In this document: piece by piece, positions 14,905 to 20,287 of the stretch | Layout: each line of letters opens with the position of its first letter | Position numbering within the stretch: the stretch's first letter is position 1 | IMG/VR virus record: IMGVR_UViG_3300031957_002938 | Coordinates: 25,659-89,658 of that record | Source: a virus | Length of the DNA: 64,000 nucleotides | Reading direction: 5' to 3' (one strand) | Position numbers and translations under genes: made by a program | Notes under the pieces: generated by a model | Database searches by the model: none | What the model saw: the letters and a program-made list of their open reading frames with translations, nothing else | What the model was told of the DNA's origin: nothing

Positions 14905-15111
14905 ATGACAGTTCAAAATCCAATAGGCGACTTACAACCAATGAATGAAACCGATCTCCGCGAAATGCTCGACGACGGGCCTCGCGCTGGCAACTGGAAT
15001 CCCACACCCGACGAGGTGCAGGAGGCGCTAGCGCAGATCCACGCCGACATGGGTGACCGCGACCCTAACTGGTCATCGGAGGTTGAGGATCAAGACGAGA
15101 TCCCGATGTAA
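14905..15111 (+). CDS. Early acidic hypothetical protein (68 aa)
   Basis: A very acidic protein (MTVQNPIGDLQPMNETDLRE, ending SSEVEDQDEIPM) with one probable helix (PDEVQEALAQIHADMGD) and likely disordered ends. Its codons are noticeably richer in G and C than those of its neighbours, which may mark separate acquisition. It has its own leaderless-type promoter and is followed immediately by double-hairpin repeat 2. The charge would suit a DNA mimic, but that is speculation. Confidence 0.7.
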   Translation: MTVQNPIGDLQPMNETDLREMLDDGPRAGNWNPTPDEVQEALAQIHADMGDRDPNWSSEVEDQDEIPM

Positions 15112-15114
15112 GCT

Positions 15115-15190
15115 GTAACTCCCTAAGTCTCAACGACTTAGGGGGGCGCGGCCCCCGCCCACTCGTAACTCGTTGATACTCAACAGGTTA
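15115..15190 (+). repeat. Double-hairpin palindromic repeat, copy 2
   Basis: A left imperfect palindrome (GTAACTCCCTAAG ... CAACGACTTAG, 15115-15141), a GC-rich core (GGGGGCGCGGCCCCCGCCC) and a right half (GTAACTCGTTGA / TCAACAGGTTAT, 15165-15190). It lies 4 bases after the stop codon of the 68-residue gene. It is more degenerate than copy 1. Confidence 0.75.
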
Positions 15191-15230
15191 TGAAGCAAAA
15201 ATAAAAATGCATTTAAATGCAAAAAAAAGG

Positions 15231-15258
15231 TTGCAATCTCTATTTGTTGTGATATACT
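15231..15258 (+). promoter_or_regulatory. Early promoter, upstream one of a tandem pair
   Basis: -35 TTGCAA, 16-base spacer, -10 TATACT, 6 bases, ATG at 15265. That ATG opens a frame that continues without a stop through the second promoter into the 15352 gene, giving a 29-residue longer product. Confidence 0.75.
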
Positions 15259-15316
15259 ACGTCCATGAAGTTGAAATTCCCCAAACTCTGGAGCAAAAAA
15301 AACAACAAATTACCAC

Positions 15317-15345
15317 TTGACCTAACCCCACTTATCGGTTATACT
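15317..15345 (+). promoter_or_regulatory. Early promoter, downstream one of a tandem pair
   Basis: -35 TTGACC, 17-base spacer, -10 TATACT, 6 bases (ACTCTC), ATG at 15352. It lies inside the longer in-frame ORF that starts at 15265. Confidence 0.8.
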
Positions 15346-15351
15346 ACTCTC

Positions 15352-15639
15352 ATGAATAAAACAACACACATCCTCAACACAGGTCCACACAACGACCTTC
15401 CTTCCAACCCTATCGAACTCGCCTCTGCTTTGACTGGCAAAACTTTGGTATACAATGCTATCAAGTCCACCGTTAAAAGTAATAACACTAGAGTGTTTAA
15501 AGTTCAAAAGGTTGATGACGTATATACTTCAAACTCTACTGGTGAGAAGTGCGTGACTGTTTGGGCTAACGACATCGATAGAGATGGAGAACTTGTCCCT
15601 CGCACTTTGCACGTTCACGGTATCAAATCAATTTCCTAA
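15352..15639 (+). CDS. Early hypothetical protein (95 aa; 124 aa if started at 15265)
   Basis: The core product begins MNKTTHILNTGPHNDLPSNP and has a small beta-rich domain (RVFKVQKVDDVYTSNSTG, KCVTVWANDIDRDG, TLHVHGIKSIS). The same frame is open from an ATG at 15265, adding a basic 29-residue segment (MKLKFPKLWSKKNNK). Both starts have their own promoter with the standard 6-base gap, so two isoforms may be made. The extension also encodes the second promoter, which could mean it is only promoter DNA that happens to stay open. Function is unknown. Confidence 0.75.
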   Translation: MNKTTHILNTGPHNDLPSNPIELASALTGKTLVYNAIKSTVKSNNTRVFKVQKVDDVYTSNSTGEKCVTVWANDIDRDGELVPRTLHVHGIKSIS

Positions 15640-15715
15640 TGGGGGAAGTGTGTGGTGGGGGGTGGTCTGCTGAAAGTAAAAGTATGTAGGCGGCTGCCCC
15701 CCATTTCCCTAAAAA
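15638..15715 (+). other. Possible long-stem structure after the 15352 gene
   Basis: AATGGGGG just after the stop codon can pair with CCCCCATT about 50 bases downstream, and G-rich sequence fills the loop. It is followed by A and T residues rather than a clean U-tract, so it is at best a weak terminator. The remaining bases to 15718 show nothing else. Confidence 0.3.
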
Positions 15716-15718
15716 AAC

Positions 15719-15747
15719 TTTACAAACAATAAACAATAAACTATACT
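15719..15747 (+). promoter_or_regulatory. Early promoter of the gene at 15753
   Basis: -35 TTTACA, 17-base spacer, -10 TATACT, 5 bases, ATG at 15753. Confidence 0.85.
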
Positions 15748-15752
15748 AACCC

Positions 15753-15971
15753 ATGTCAAAATCACCTGAATCAATTCGTATCGAAGTCCAAAATAAAGAT
15801 CAAGCTATCTTGCTTCAACACGCCTTACGTATCGTTCATCAAGACCTCGCCTCATATATGGGAGAGGTGCAAGATGACAAGTTCGAAAATTTTGTGGATA
15901 ATGTGAAATGGACGCGTAAGCATCTAACTTCATTAGACAAAAAGTTTTCTTTGACTGCTAGCGAGTCTTAG
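15753..15971 (+). CDS. Early hypothetical protein (72 aa)
   Basis: A helical protein, MSKSPESIRIEVQNKDQAIL at the start with two amphipathic helices (LLQHALRIVHQDLASYMGEV; FENFVDNVKWTRKHLTSL). No membrane segment or metal site is seen. It has its own leaderless-type promoter. The stop codon forms the first base of a candidate structured RNA element (15971-16082). The family is unknown. Confidence 0.75.
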   Translation: MSKSPESIRIEVQNKDQAILLQHALRIVHQDLASYMGEVQDDKFENFVDNVKWTRKHLTSLDKKFSLTASES

Positions 15972-16082
15972 AAAATCGGTGGTAACAGTGACCAACTCTT
16001 AATTGACTGGCACTCGTCAACAAGCCGACCCTCTCCTGTTTTTTCAGCGCAGTCTAATTAGTGGGAGGGGGAACCAATTTTC
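15971..16082 (+). ncRNA. Candidate structured RNA or 3' element with four helices
   Basis: Pairings read by eye: closing stem GAAAATCGGT (15971-15980) with ACCAATTTTC (16073-16082), 9 of 10 pairs; hairpin GGT/ACC (15981-15993); hairpin TTGAC/GTCAA (16003-16020); and hairpin CCCTCTCC (16029-16036) with GGAGGGGG (16064-16071), all 8 paired with one G-U. Together they form a compact multibranch junction with no ORF. A separate terminator follows at 16098. It could be an independent RNA, a 3' stability element or a riboregulator; no known family is recognised. Confidence 0.5.
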
Positions 16083-16097
16083 TTTTGGACATATCTA

Positions 16098-16131
16098 CCT
16101 CGTCCCCTTCTGTCATGGGGGGCGGGGTTTT
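16098..16131 (+). terminator. Rho-independent terminator
   Basis: A 10-pair stem CCTCGTCCCC / GGGGGCGGGG (two G-U pairs) with a 10-base loop, followed by TTTT. It ends transcripts from the 15753 gene and the structured element behind it. The 15972-16353 gap therefore contains the RNA candidate, this terminator, repeat 3 and a promoter. Confidence 0.8.
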
Positions 16132-16136
16132 CCTTT

Positions 16137-16213
16137 GTAACTCACTGATACTTAGGGGGTTACGAGGCAGCGGCCCCCCGCGCCGTGTAACTCGTTGATA
16201 CTCAATGACTTAC
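16137..16213 (+). repeat. Double-hairpin palindromic repeat, copy 3
   Basis: A left element 16137-16163 (GTAACTCACTGA ... GGGGGTTAC), a GC core (GAGGCAGCGGCCCCCCGCGCC) and a right element 16187-16213 (GTAACTCGTTGA / TCAATGACTTAC) followed by GAGG. It lies directly behind a terminator. Confidence 0.75.
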
Positions 16214-16319
16214 GAGGCAAAAATAAGCACACTTTTCTAGGTCTGTCAAGCATTTATTCTAACTATTTTGTCAAGAACTATTTTACCCAAAAAAGATTCA
16301 AATTAAATGCAGAAAGTTA

Positions 16320-16347
16320 TTGCAATCCGTCTCATTCTCGCTATACT
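16320..16347 (+). promoter_or_regulatory. Early promoter of the gene at 16354
   Basis: -35 TTGCAA, 16-base spacer, -10 TATACT, 6 bases (TCTTGC), ATG at 16354. It fixes the start of the DUF932-like gene 53 codons inside a longer open frame. Confidence 0.85.
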
Positions 16348-16353
16348 TCTTGC

Positions 16354-17208
16354 ATGAGCTTAATCCTAGCTAAAAACAAAGTAAGTCGCGAGCAACTCGC
16401 GGCTGTCGATTCAGACACAGGTCTGTTTCTCGAAGGATTCGGTGAAAACGGAGTAGCTAAAAGGACTCCTGATTCCACCGATACCCACACACCAATCGCT
16501 CACTCGCTTCTCGTTGATGAAGCGCACAAGGCATTGGATCGGTTCGGCTTCGCAGTCGAAGAAGAAGAACACGCTCTCGCGTGTGCAGGTGACCAATACT
16601 TTGGCGGCTTTGCCATCAAAGGTCAAGATATCGAAGCTGCTGACCGCCGTTTGGTTGTCGGTCTTCGCAACTCGCATAACAAGCGTTTTTCCGCTTCGGT
16701 TTGCATCGGCAACCAAATGATGGTTTGTGAAAACCTTTGTTTCTCTTCTGATGTAAAGCTTGCTCGCAAGCATACAAAATACATCGTCGGGGATCTTTCG
16801 CGCCTCCTTTCGGATGCAATCTCTAGTGTCGTCGAGCATTGGTCCGACATGGGCGACCGCATCAAAGCCTACAAGGCTACAGAGGTCGCTTCTAATCGCG
16901 TTGCCGACTTGGTTGTAGACTTGGTTGATGCCAAGGCCGTTGCTAAAGGTCGCATCTACGATGTTGTCGAAGAGTTTCGCAACCCTCGTCACGACGAGTT
17001 CAAAGGCGGCTCTCTCTGGACTCTCTACAATGGGATCACAGAGAATCTCAAGGGCAACGATATGACTTTGTTGTCAAATCGGACTCGCAAGATTCAAGGA
17101 ATCTTTGACAGGGTAGCGGGTCACACCTCGCTCGCGCAAATCGAAGCGGCTAAAAAAGCCGCCGAGGAAGCCGCGAAAGAGGCCGAGATGGTCGCGCTTC
17201 CCGCGTAG
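16354..17208 (+). CDS. DUF932-like phage early protein (284 aa)
   Basis: The central segment LVVGLRNSHNKRFSASVCIG, then MVCENLCFSSDVKLARKHT, matches the signature of the DUF932 (phage/plasmid-like) family, which has a conserved R-N-S-H/D core and an N-L-S/C-F-S strand; the biochemical role is unknown. The C-terminus is an Ala/Glu/Lys helix (AAKKAAEEAAKEAEMVALPA). The start at 16354 is dictated by the promoter; the frame is open upstream to 16195 but that part covers repeat 3. The gene is GC-richer than the structural genes and ends in a strong terminator. It is the largest early protein, so probably important in takeover or replication. Confidence 0.75.
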   Translation: MSLILAKNKVSREQLAAVDSDTGLFLEGFGENGVAKRTPDSTDTHTPIAHSLLVDEAHKALDRFGFAVEEEEHALACAGDQYFGGFAIKGQDIEAADRRLVVGLRNSHNKRFSASVCIGNQMMVCENLCFSSDVKLARKHTKYIVGDLSRLLSDAISSVVEHWSDMGDRIKAYKATEVASNRVADLVVDLVDAKAVAKGRIYDVVEEFRNPRHDEFKGGSLWTLYNGITENLKGNDMTLLSNRTRKIQGIFDRVAGHTSLAQIEAAKKAAEEAAKEAEMVALPA

Positions 17209-17223
17209 GTAAACCCATCACAG

Positions 17224-17252
17224 CCCGTCCCCGAGAGGGGGCGGGTTTTTTT
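17224..17252 (+). terminator. Rho-independent terminator
   Basis: A 9-pair stem CCCGTCCCC / GGGGGCGGG with a GAGA tetraloop (one G-U pair), followed by seven T. It is the cleanest terminator of the window and ends the DUF932-like transcript. Confidence 0.9.
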
Positions 17253-17301
17253 GTGCTTTCTTAAAACTTTTTTCTTGACACGCATTAAAGTAATAACCTT
17301 C

Positions 17302-17378
17302 GTAACTCGTTGGTTATCAATGAGTTAGGCGGCGCGGGGGGCCGCGCCCTCGTAACCCCTTGACTATCAACGTGTTAC
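17302..17378 (+). repeat. Double-hairpin palindromic repeat, copy 4
   Basis: Left palindrome GTAACTCGTTGGTTATCAA... (17302-17328), GC core with GGCGCGGGGGGCCGCGCCC and right palindrome GTAACCCCTTGACTATCAA... (17352-17378). A TTGACA hexamer sits about 27 bases before it, as at copy 1, but without a good -10. Behind the DUF932 terminator. Confidence 0.8.
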
Positions 17379-17402
17379 AACTGAAAATAAATGCAATTAA
17401 AT

Positions 17403-17431
17403 TTGACAACGGTTTGCCCCCGTGCTATATT
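17403..17431 (+). promoter_or_regulatory. Early promoter of the gene at 17438
   Basis: -35 TTGACA (consensus), 17-base spacer, extended -10 (TGC TATATT), 6 bases (TAAGCC), ATG at 17438. Confidence 0.88.
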
Positions 17432-17437
17432 TAAGCC

Positions 17438-17674
17438 ATGACACCACCGAGACTAACCACAGAATCTTTTTCTATTTGCTATTATGATGGCAATACTGGA
17501 GAAGTAATAGAGCTTAAAACTTATCTTAATAACACTGGCCGAGTAATAGATACTTTGGAAATGGCTGTTGACAGCAAGCCCGAGTATGATGGACTTGTGC
17601 TATGGGATATAAACACTGTGAAAGAAGCAGATGACGACAGGAAACACATTGCAAAAAAAGTTTACCACAAGTAA
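17438..17674 (+). CDS. Early hypothetical protein (78 aa)
   Basis: The protein (MTPPRLTTESFSICYYDGNT, then LVLWDINTVKEADDDRKHI) looks like a small alpha/beta domain with a beta hairpin near the start. It has no recognised motif. Its consensus promoter is one of the strongest in the early block, and the TAAGCC discriminator equals that of the 12699 gene. Function is unknown. Confidence 0.75.
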   Translation: MTPPRLTTESFSICYYDGNTGEVIELKTYLNNTGRVIDTLEMAVDSKPEYDGLVLWDINTVKEADDDRKHIAKKVYHK

Positions 17675-17704
17675 ATTAATTTAATTAATTTTAATTAAAA
17701 AAAA

Positions 17705-17732
17705 TTGACAAACCGAGCGAGTCTTGTATACT
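17705..17732 (+). promoter_or_regulatory. Early promoter of the gene at 17740
   Basis: -35 TTGACA, 16-base spacer, -10 TATACT, 7 bases, ATG at 17740. The spacing favours 17740 over the in-frame ATG at 17734, which would lie only one base from the -10. Confidence 0.88.
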
Positions 17733-17739
17733 AATGCTC

Positions 17740-18426
17740 ATGTCAAACCTACTTAATTCAGGAAACTATAAAACGAGTAAGGGCGAAAAGTATGGTTGGA
17801 AAACCTATGGCTTGCACCTTGCACCCTTTAACTTATCAGGAAAAAATGTTTGCTCTTCTGCTTCTGTTGGTTGTTCTACTGCTTGCCTCAATACTGCTGG
17901 TCGTGGATCAATGCATTCAGTTCAAGATGCCCGAGTTAAAAAAACACAGAGGTTTTTCGAGGATCGGGTTGAATTCTTATCGCAGCTATTCAAGGAAATC
18001 AAAAGCTCGGTCAAGAGCGCGGCGAAGAAACAAATAAACTCTTGTTTCAGGCTTAATCTCACAAGCGACTTGCCTTGGGAGAATATGGTGGTCAAACACT
18101 TTCCAGATTCTCAATTCTACGACTACACAAAACACTTAAAAAGATTCGTTGCATACTTAGAGGGAAAGCTCCCTGACAATTACCATCTTACTTACTCCAG
18201 GGATGAAACAACGCCCGATACATTAGTTCAAAGCTTGTGTGCAAGTGGTGGAAACGTCGCTGTCGTTTTCCGAGGAAGTCTCCCAAAGACATGGCTTGGA
18301 ATCGAAGTGATCGATGGCGACGATTCAGACTTGCGCTTTAAAGATGGCAACGGTAAAATTGTTGGGTTGCTAGAGAAAGGTCTTGCTAAGAAAGATGAAA
18401 CTGGATTCGTAGTAGAGCCATGTTAA
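17740..18426 (+). CDS. Gp88-like phage protein (228 aa)
   Basis: The sequence KYGWKTYGLHLAPFNLSG, followed by a Cys-rich patch (NVCSSASVGCSTACLNTAGR), matches the GP88 (gene product 88) family found in many phages; the three to four Cys may bind a metal. A later part (NSCFRLNLTSDLPWENM and YDYTKHLKRFVAYL) is also typical. The family's molecular role is not established. The start at 17740 is set by the leaderless promoter geometry. The product is followed by two very short frames, and the early block ends soon after. Confidence 0.8.
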   Translation: MSNLLNSGNYKTSKGEKYGWKTYGLHLAPFNLSGKNVCSSASVGCSTACLNTAGRGSMHSVQDARVKKTQRFFEDRVEFLSQLFKEIKSSVKSAAKKQINSCFRLNLTSDLPWENMVVKHFPDSQFYDYTKHLKRFVAYLEGKLPDNYHLTYSRDETTPDTLVQSLCASGGNVAVVFRGSLPKTWLGIEVIDGDDSDLRFKDGNGKIVGLLEKGLAKKDETGFVVEPC

Positions 18427-18497
18427 TAGATCCTCACTGGTTTATAATAATGATGACTTTACTTTTAACCCTTTGCTGCTATAGAAAACGAGAGTAA
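18420..18497 (+). CDS. Possible 25-residue membrane peptide
   Basis: An ATG overlapping the stop of the Gp88-like gene (ATGTTAA) opens a frame for a 25-residue peptide whose middle (WFIIMMTLLLTLCCY) could span a membrane, ending in basic residues. The overlap suggests coupled translation. Against it, the same DNA contains a promoter-like sequence (18458-18485) that would explain the base composition. Confidence is low. Confidence 0.35.
   Translation: MLIDPHWFIIMMTLLLTLCCYRKRE
18458..18485 (+). promoter_or_regulatory. Promoter-like site for the gene at 18504
   Basis: -35 TTTACT, 16-base spacer, -10 TATAGA. The spacer (TTTAACCCTTTGCTGC) is clearly related to that of the promoters at 12208 and 12407. 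The ATG at 18504 is 18 bases away, so this unit, unlike the others, would have a short leader. Confidence 0.55.
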
Positions 18498-18503
18498 TAA
18501 GAT

Positions 18504-18686
18504 ATGACAATAGAAGTAACACAAAAAGAAGTTTATGGAAACACCCTCACCTATGTGGCAGATGAATCCATAAGGAACTCCATAAAGAAACTAACGGGAA
18601 GAAAAACCTTGACAGACTATGACATCGAAGCTCTTAAAGAGCTAGGCTTTGTCTTAGTGCTTAAGCAAATGACCGTTGCTATCTAA
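18504..18686 (+). CDS. Early hypothetical protein (60 aa)
   Basis: The product MTIEVTQKEVYGNTLTYVAD, then IRNSIKKLTGRKTLTDYDIE, appears to be a small beta-alpha domain. It is the last rightward early gene, followed directly by double-hairpin repeat 5 and a bidirectional terminator. It starts ATGACA like many early genes. No family is recognised. Confidence 0.65.
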   Translation: MTIEVTQKEVYGNTLTYVADESIRNSIKKLTGRKTLTDYDIEALKELGFVLVLKQMTVAI

Positions 18687-18693
18687 AACCCCC

Positions 18694-18770
18694 GTAACTC
18701 CTTGAGTATCAAGGGGTTAGAGGGCGCGGGGGGGCGCTCCCGCCTAACTCGTTGAGTATCAGTGACTTAC
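18694..18770 (+). repeat. Double-hairpin palindromic repeat, copy 5
   Basis: Left palindrome GTAACTCCTTGAGTATCAAG... (18694-18720), GC core (AGGGCGCGGGGGGGCGCTCCCG) and right palindrome CTAACTCGTTGA / TCAGTGACTTAC (18744-18770). It closes the early block, 7 bases after the last stop codon. Confidence 0.8.
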
Positions 18771-18800
18771 AAGGCGAATCTTTATGAATGCACACAAAAA

Positions 18801-18826
18801 AACCCGCATTGCTGCGGGTTTGGTTA
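18801..18826. terminator. Bidirectional terminator between converging blocks
   Basis: Stem AACCCGCA / TGCGGGTT with a TTGC loop. On the minus strand it is followed by a run of seven T (strong); on the plus strand by TTTGGTTATTT (weaker). It separates the rightward early block from the leftward genes starting with SprT. Confidence 0.85.
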
Positions 18827-18866
18827 TTTATTTGATCTTATTTGATCTGGTATTATAGTTATTTAG

Positions 18867-19349
18867 TCAAGATCTCACGACCTGCAACTTACCATATGTT
18901 TCTTTCTTTCTACCTCTCATCCACATACAATCCCAACGCTGTCTTCGAGGTTTGCGGTGGTAGTATCGATAGACCTCACCTGTTTCTTTATTAATGAGTT
19001 TATATTTACCCTTGATTGTTTTTACATTGCCCCCGTTATCTTCTGATTTATAACACCTCTCTGGTCTGGCCCCGACCTTCCGACACATACGTTTCCATAC
19101 AAAGTCATGCCCATGTCCTGGGCCTGTAAGTGCGTGGGCGATTTCATGGAGAACAACATCTTTTGTTTCTTCGAGAGTATTAATACTTGCGAGTTTCTTC
19201 GTAATACCAATCTCCTTACTTCCGTATCGGCACTGCCCGTATCTTCGAACAGCTCTAGTATCCCATACAAACTTCCAATCAGATATGCCCCACTTGTCCA
19301 TCTCTTCTAATGCGAACAGTTTTACTTGGTGTAATTTAATTAAGTCCAT
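18867..19349 (-). CDS. SprT-like zinc metalloprotease (160 aa)
   Basis: The motif VVLHEIAHALTGPGHGHDFVWKR contains HExxH plus a third His in the spacing typical of the SprT/Spartan family. Upstream, FVWDTRAVRRYGQCRYGSKEIGI fits the family's substrate-binding strand. The C-terminal basic part (KYKLINKETGEVYRYYHRK) resembles the usual zinc-ribbon region but with few Cys. Eukaryotic relatives digest DNA-protein crosslinks; a phage could use it to clear proteins from DNA, though this is an inference. It is the last gene of its short leftward unit and ends before the terminator at 18801. Confidence 0.82.
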   Translation of the reverse strand: MDLIKLHQVKLFALEEMDKWGISDWKFVWDTRAVRRYGQCRYGSKEIGITKKLASINTLEETKDVVLHEIAHALTGPGHGHDFVWKRMCRKVGARPERCYKSEDNGGNVKTIKGKYKLINKETGEVYRYYHRKPRRQRWDCMWMRGRKKETYGKLQVVRS

Positions 19350-19398
19350 TTTCTTAAGGTCTGTATAAACAATAATATTAATAGTAATAAGACTTCAA

Positions 19399-19683
19399 TC
19401 ACTGGTTGTGGATATGTTCGATGTGCTTCTCAACATACTGCTCGAAGTCTCCTATATTGTTTAGGTGCTTGCGCCTCTCATCATATGCCATAGAGAAAGC
19501 ATCAACATCCACAGCTTCCAGATCTTGGATATAATAATCTCTGCCGTGGAATTCACAAGAACTAATAGCTTCCCTTAATTCATTAATAGCAGATAGGATT
19601 CGAACATTTCCCTCCAATAACGATTCTTTTGAAGTGCCATTAAGGTGAACTGTCGGTAGTGGATACTCTTTTGTTTCAGTCAT
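19399..19683 (-). CDS. Hypothetical protein under an operator-like promoter (94 aa)
   Basis: The protein, beginning MTETKEYPLPTVHLNGTSKE, is mostly helical with a His-rich end (FEQYVEKHIEHIHNQ). Start 19683 is preferred over the Met two codons earlier because the -10 box (TAGTAT) is exactly 6 bases away, as in the early genes. The promoter spacer is a perfect palindrome, so expression is probably controlled by a repressor or activator. The SprT-like gene follows 49 bases later and may be co-transcribed. Function is unknown. Confidence 0.7.
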   Translation of the reverse strand: MTETKEYPLPTVHLNGTSKESLLEGNVRILSAINELREAISSCEFHGRDYYIQDLEAVDVDAFSMAYDERRKHLNNIGDFEQYVEKHIEHIHNQ

Positions 19684-19689
19684 GTGCAT

Positions 19690-19718
19690 ATACTACTACC
19701 ACCTACGGTGGTAGTCAA
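19690..19718 (-). promoter_or_regulatory. Promoter with palindromic operator in its spacer
   Basis: Minus strand: -35 TTGACT (19713-19718), 17-base spacer, -10 TAGTAT (19690-19695). The palindrome CTACCACC-TAC-GGTGGTAG (plus strand, 19696-19714, 8-base arms) fills the spacer and overlaps the -35. A dimeric regulator bound here would block polymerase. Confidence 0.65.
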
Positions 19719-19912
19719 GAAATAAAAAGAAAAAAAATTAAATTTAATTCAAAACCCAAAACAGATCAAATTCGTTCGCGATTGGATATCACGGCATCAA
19801 CATCATTATTAAGCGTTATATGCCGCGACCTGCATTATTTAGTTATTTACGTTTGATCCTACGACCTGGGCCTTCTTGTTTATTTAGATTATTTGAATTG
19901 AACTGGGCAATC

Positions 19913-19986
19913 TAGGTGCGGTGGGATTCGAACCCACACTTTACGGATTTTAAGTCCGTTGCCTCTGCCAGTTGGGCTACGCACCC
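19913..19986 (-). tRNA. tRNA with UAA anticodon (Leu, UUA codons), short variable loop
   Basis: A full cloverleaf folds on the minus strand: acceptor GGGTGCG/CGCACCT, D-arm GCC/GGC, anticodon stem ACGGA/TCCGT with loop CTTAAAA (anticodon UAA), T-arm GTGGG-TTCGAAT-CCCAC, discriminator A, no encoded CCA. UAA reads UUA (Leu), a codon this A/T-rich phage uses heavily. Unusually, the variable loop is only 5 bases (AAAGT); bacterial Leu tRNAs normally have a long variable arm. The 5' end overlaps the stop codon of the upstream small gene by one base, so the two are probably on one transcript. Confidence 0.85.
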
Positions 19987-20111
19987 TAGCCATCAGACCA
20001 GTAATCGTCTATGTCTTCGTCTCTATGTGATGTTTTCTCTCCCCTACTAAAAGCAAGTAAAACAAAAGAAAAAAAGAGAATAATTGTCCCCCAAGGGGTT
20101 CCGTCTTCCAT
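19986..20111 (-). CDS. Small membrane protein upstream of the tRNA (41 aa)
   Basis: The frame encodes MEDGTPWGTIILFFSFVLLA followed by FSRGEKTSHRDEDIDDYWSDG: one transmembrane helix and an acidic tail. The TAG stop shares its last base with the first base of the tRNA. This tight packing suggests a joint transcript, with tRNA processing cutting off the coding part. Function is unknown. The 176 bases between this gene and 20288 are A/T-rich and show no feature. Confidence 0.5.
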   Translation of the reverse strand: MEDGTPWGTIILFFSFVLLAFSRGEKTSHRDEDIDDYWSDG

Positions 20112-20287
20112 AAACTATTTAAAAATAATAAAAATGTTATTTAATTAATTAAAAAGGGTAGGTTGAAAGCTATCCTGCTAATAAAGATTAATCCTTATGT
20201 TTACAGTATATTCTTTTATATTCTCCCCTATATGTATCTTATGCTGTGAGTGATTGTAAATGCGTGAAAGAAGAGGTGTTTTTATAA

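Noticed and set aside
16411-16992. 193-residue open frame antisense to the DUF932-like gene
   Set aside because: It lies wholly inside a well-supported gene with its own promoter and terminator, has no promoter of its own, and its sequence looks like a codon-bias shadow.
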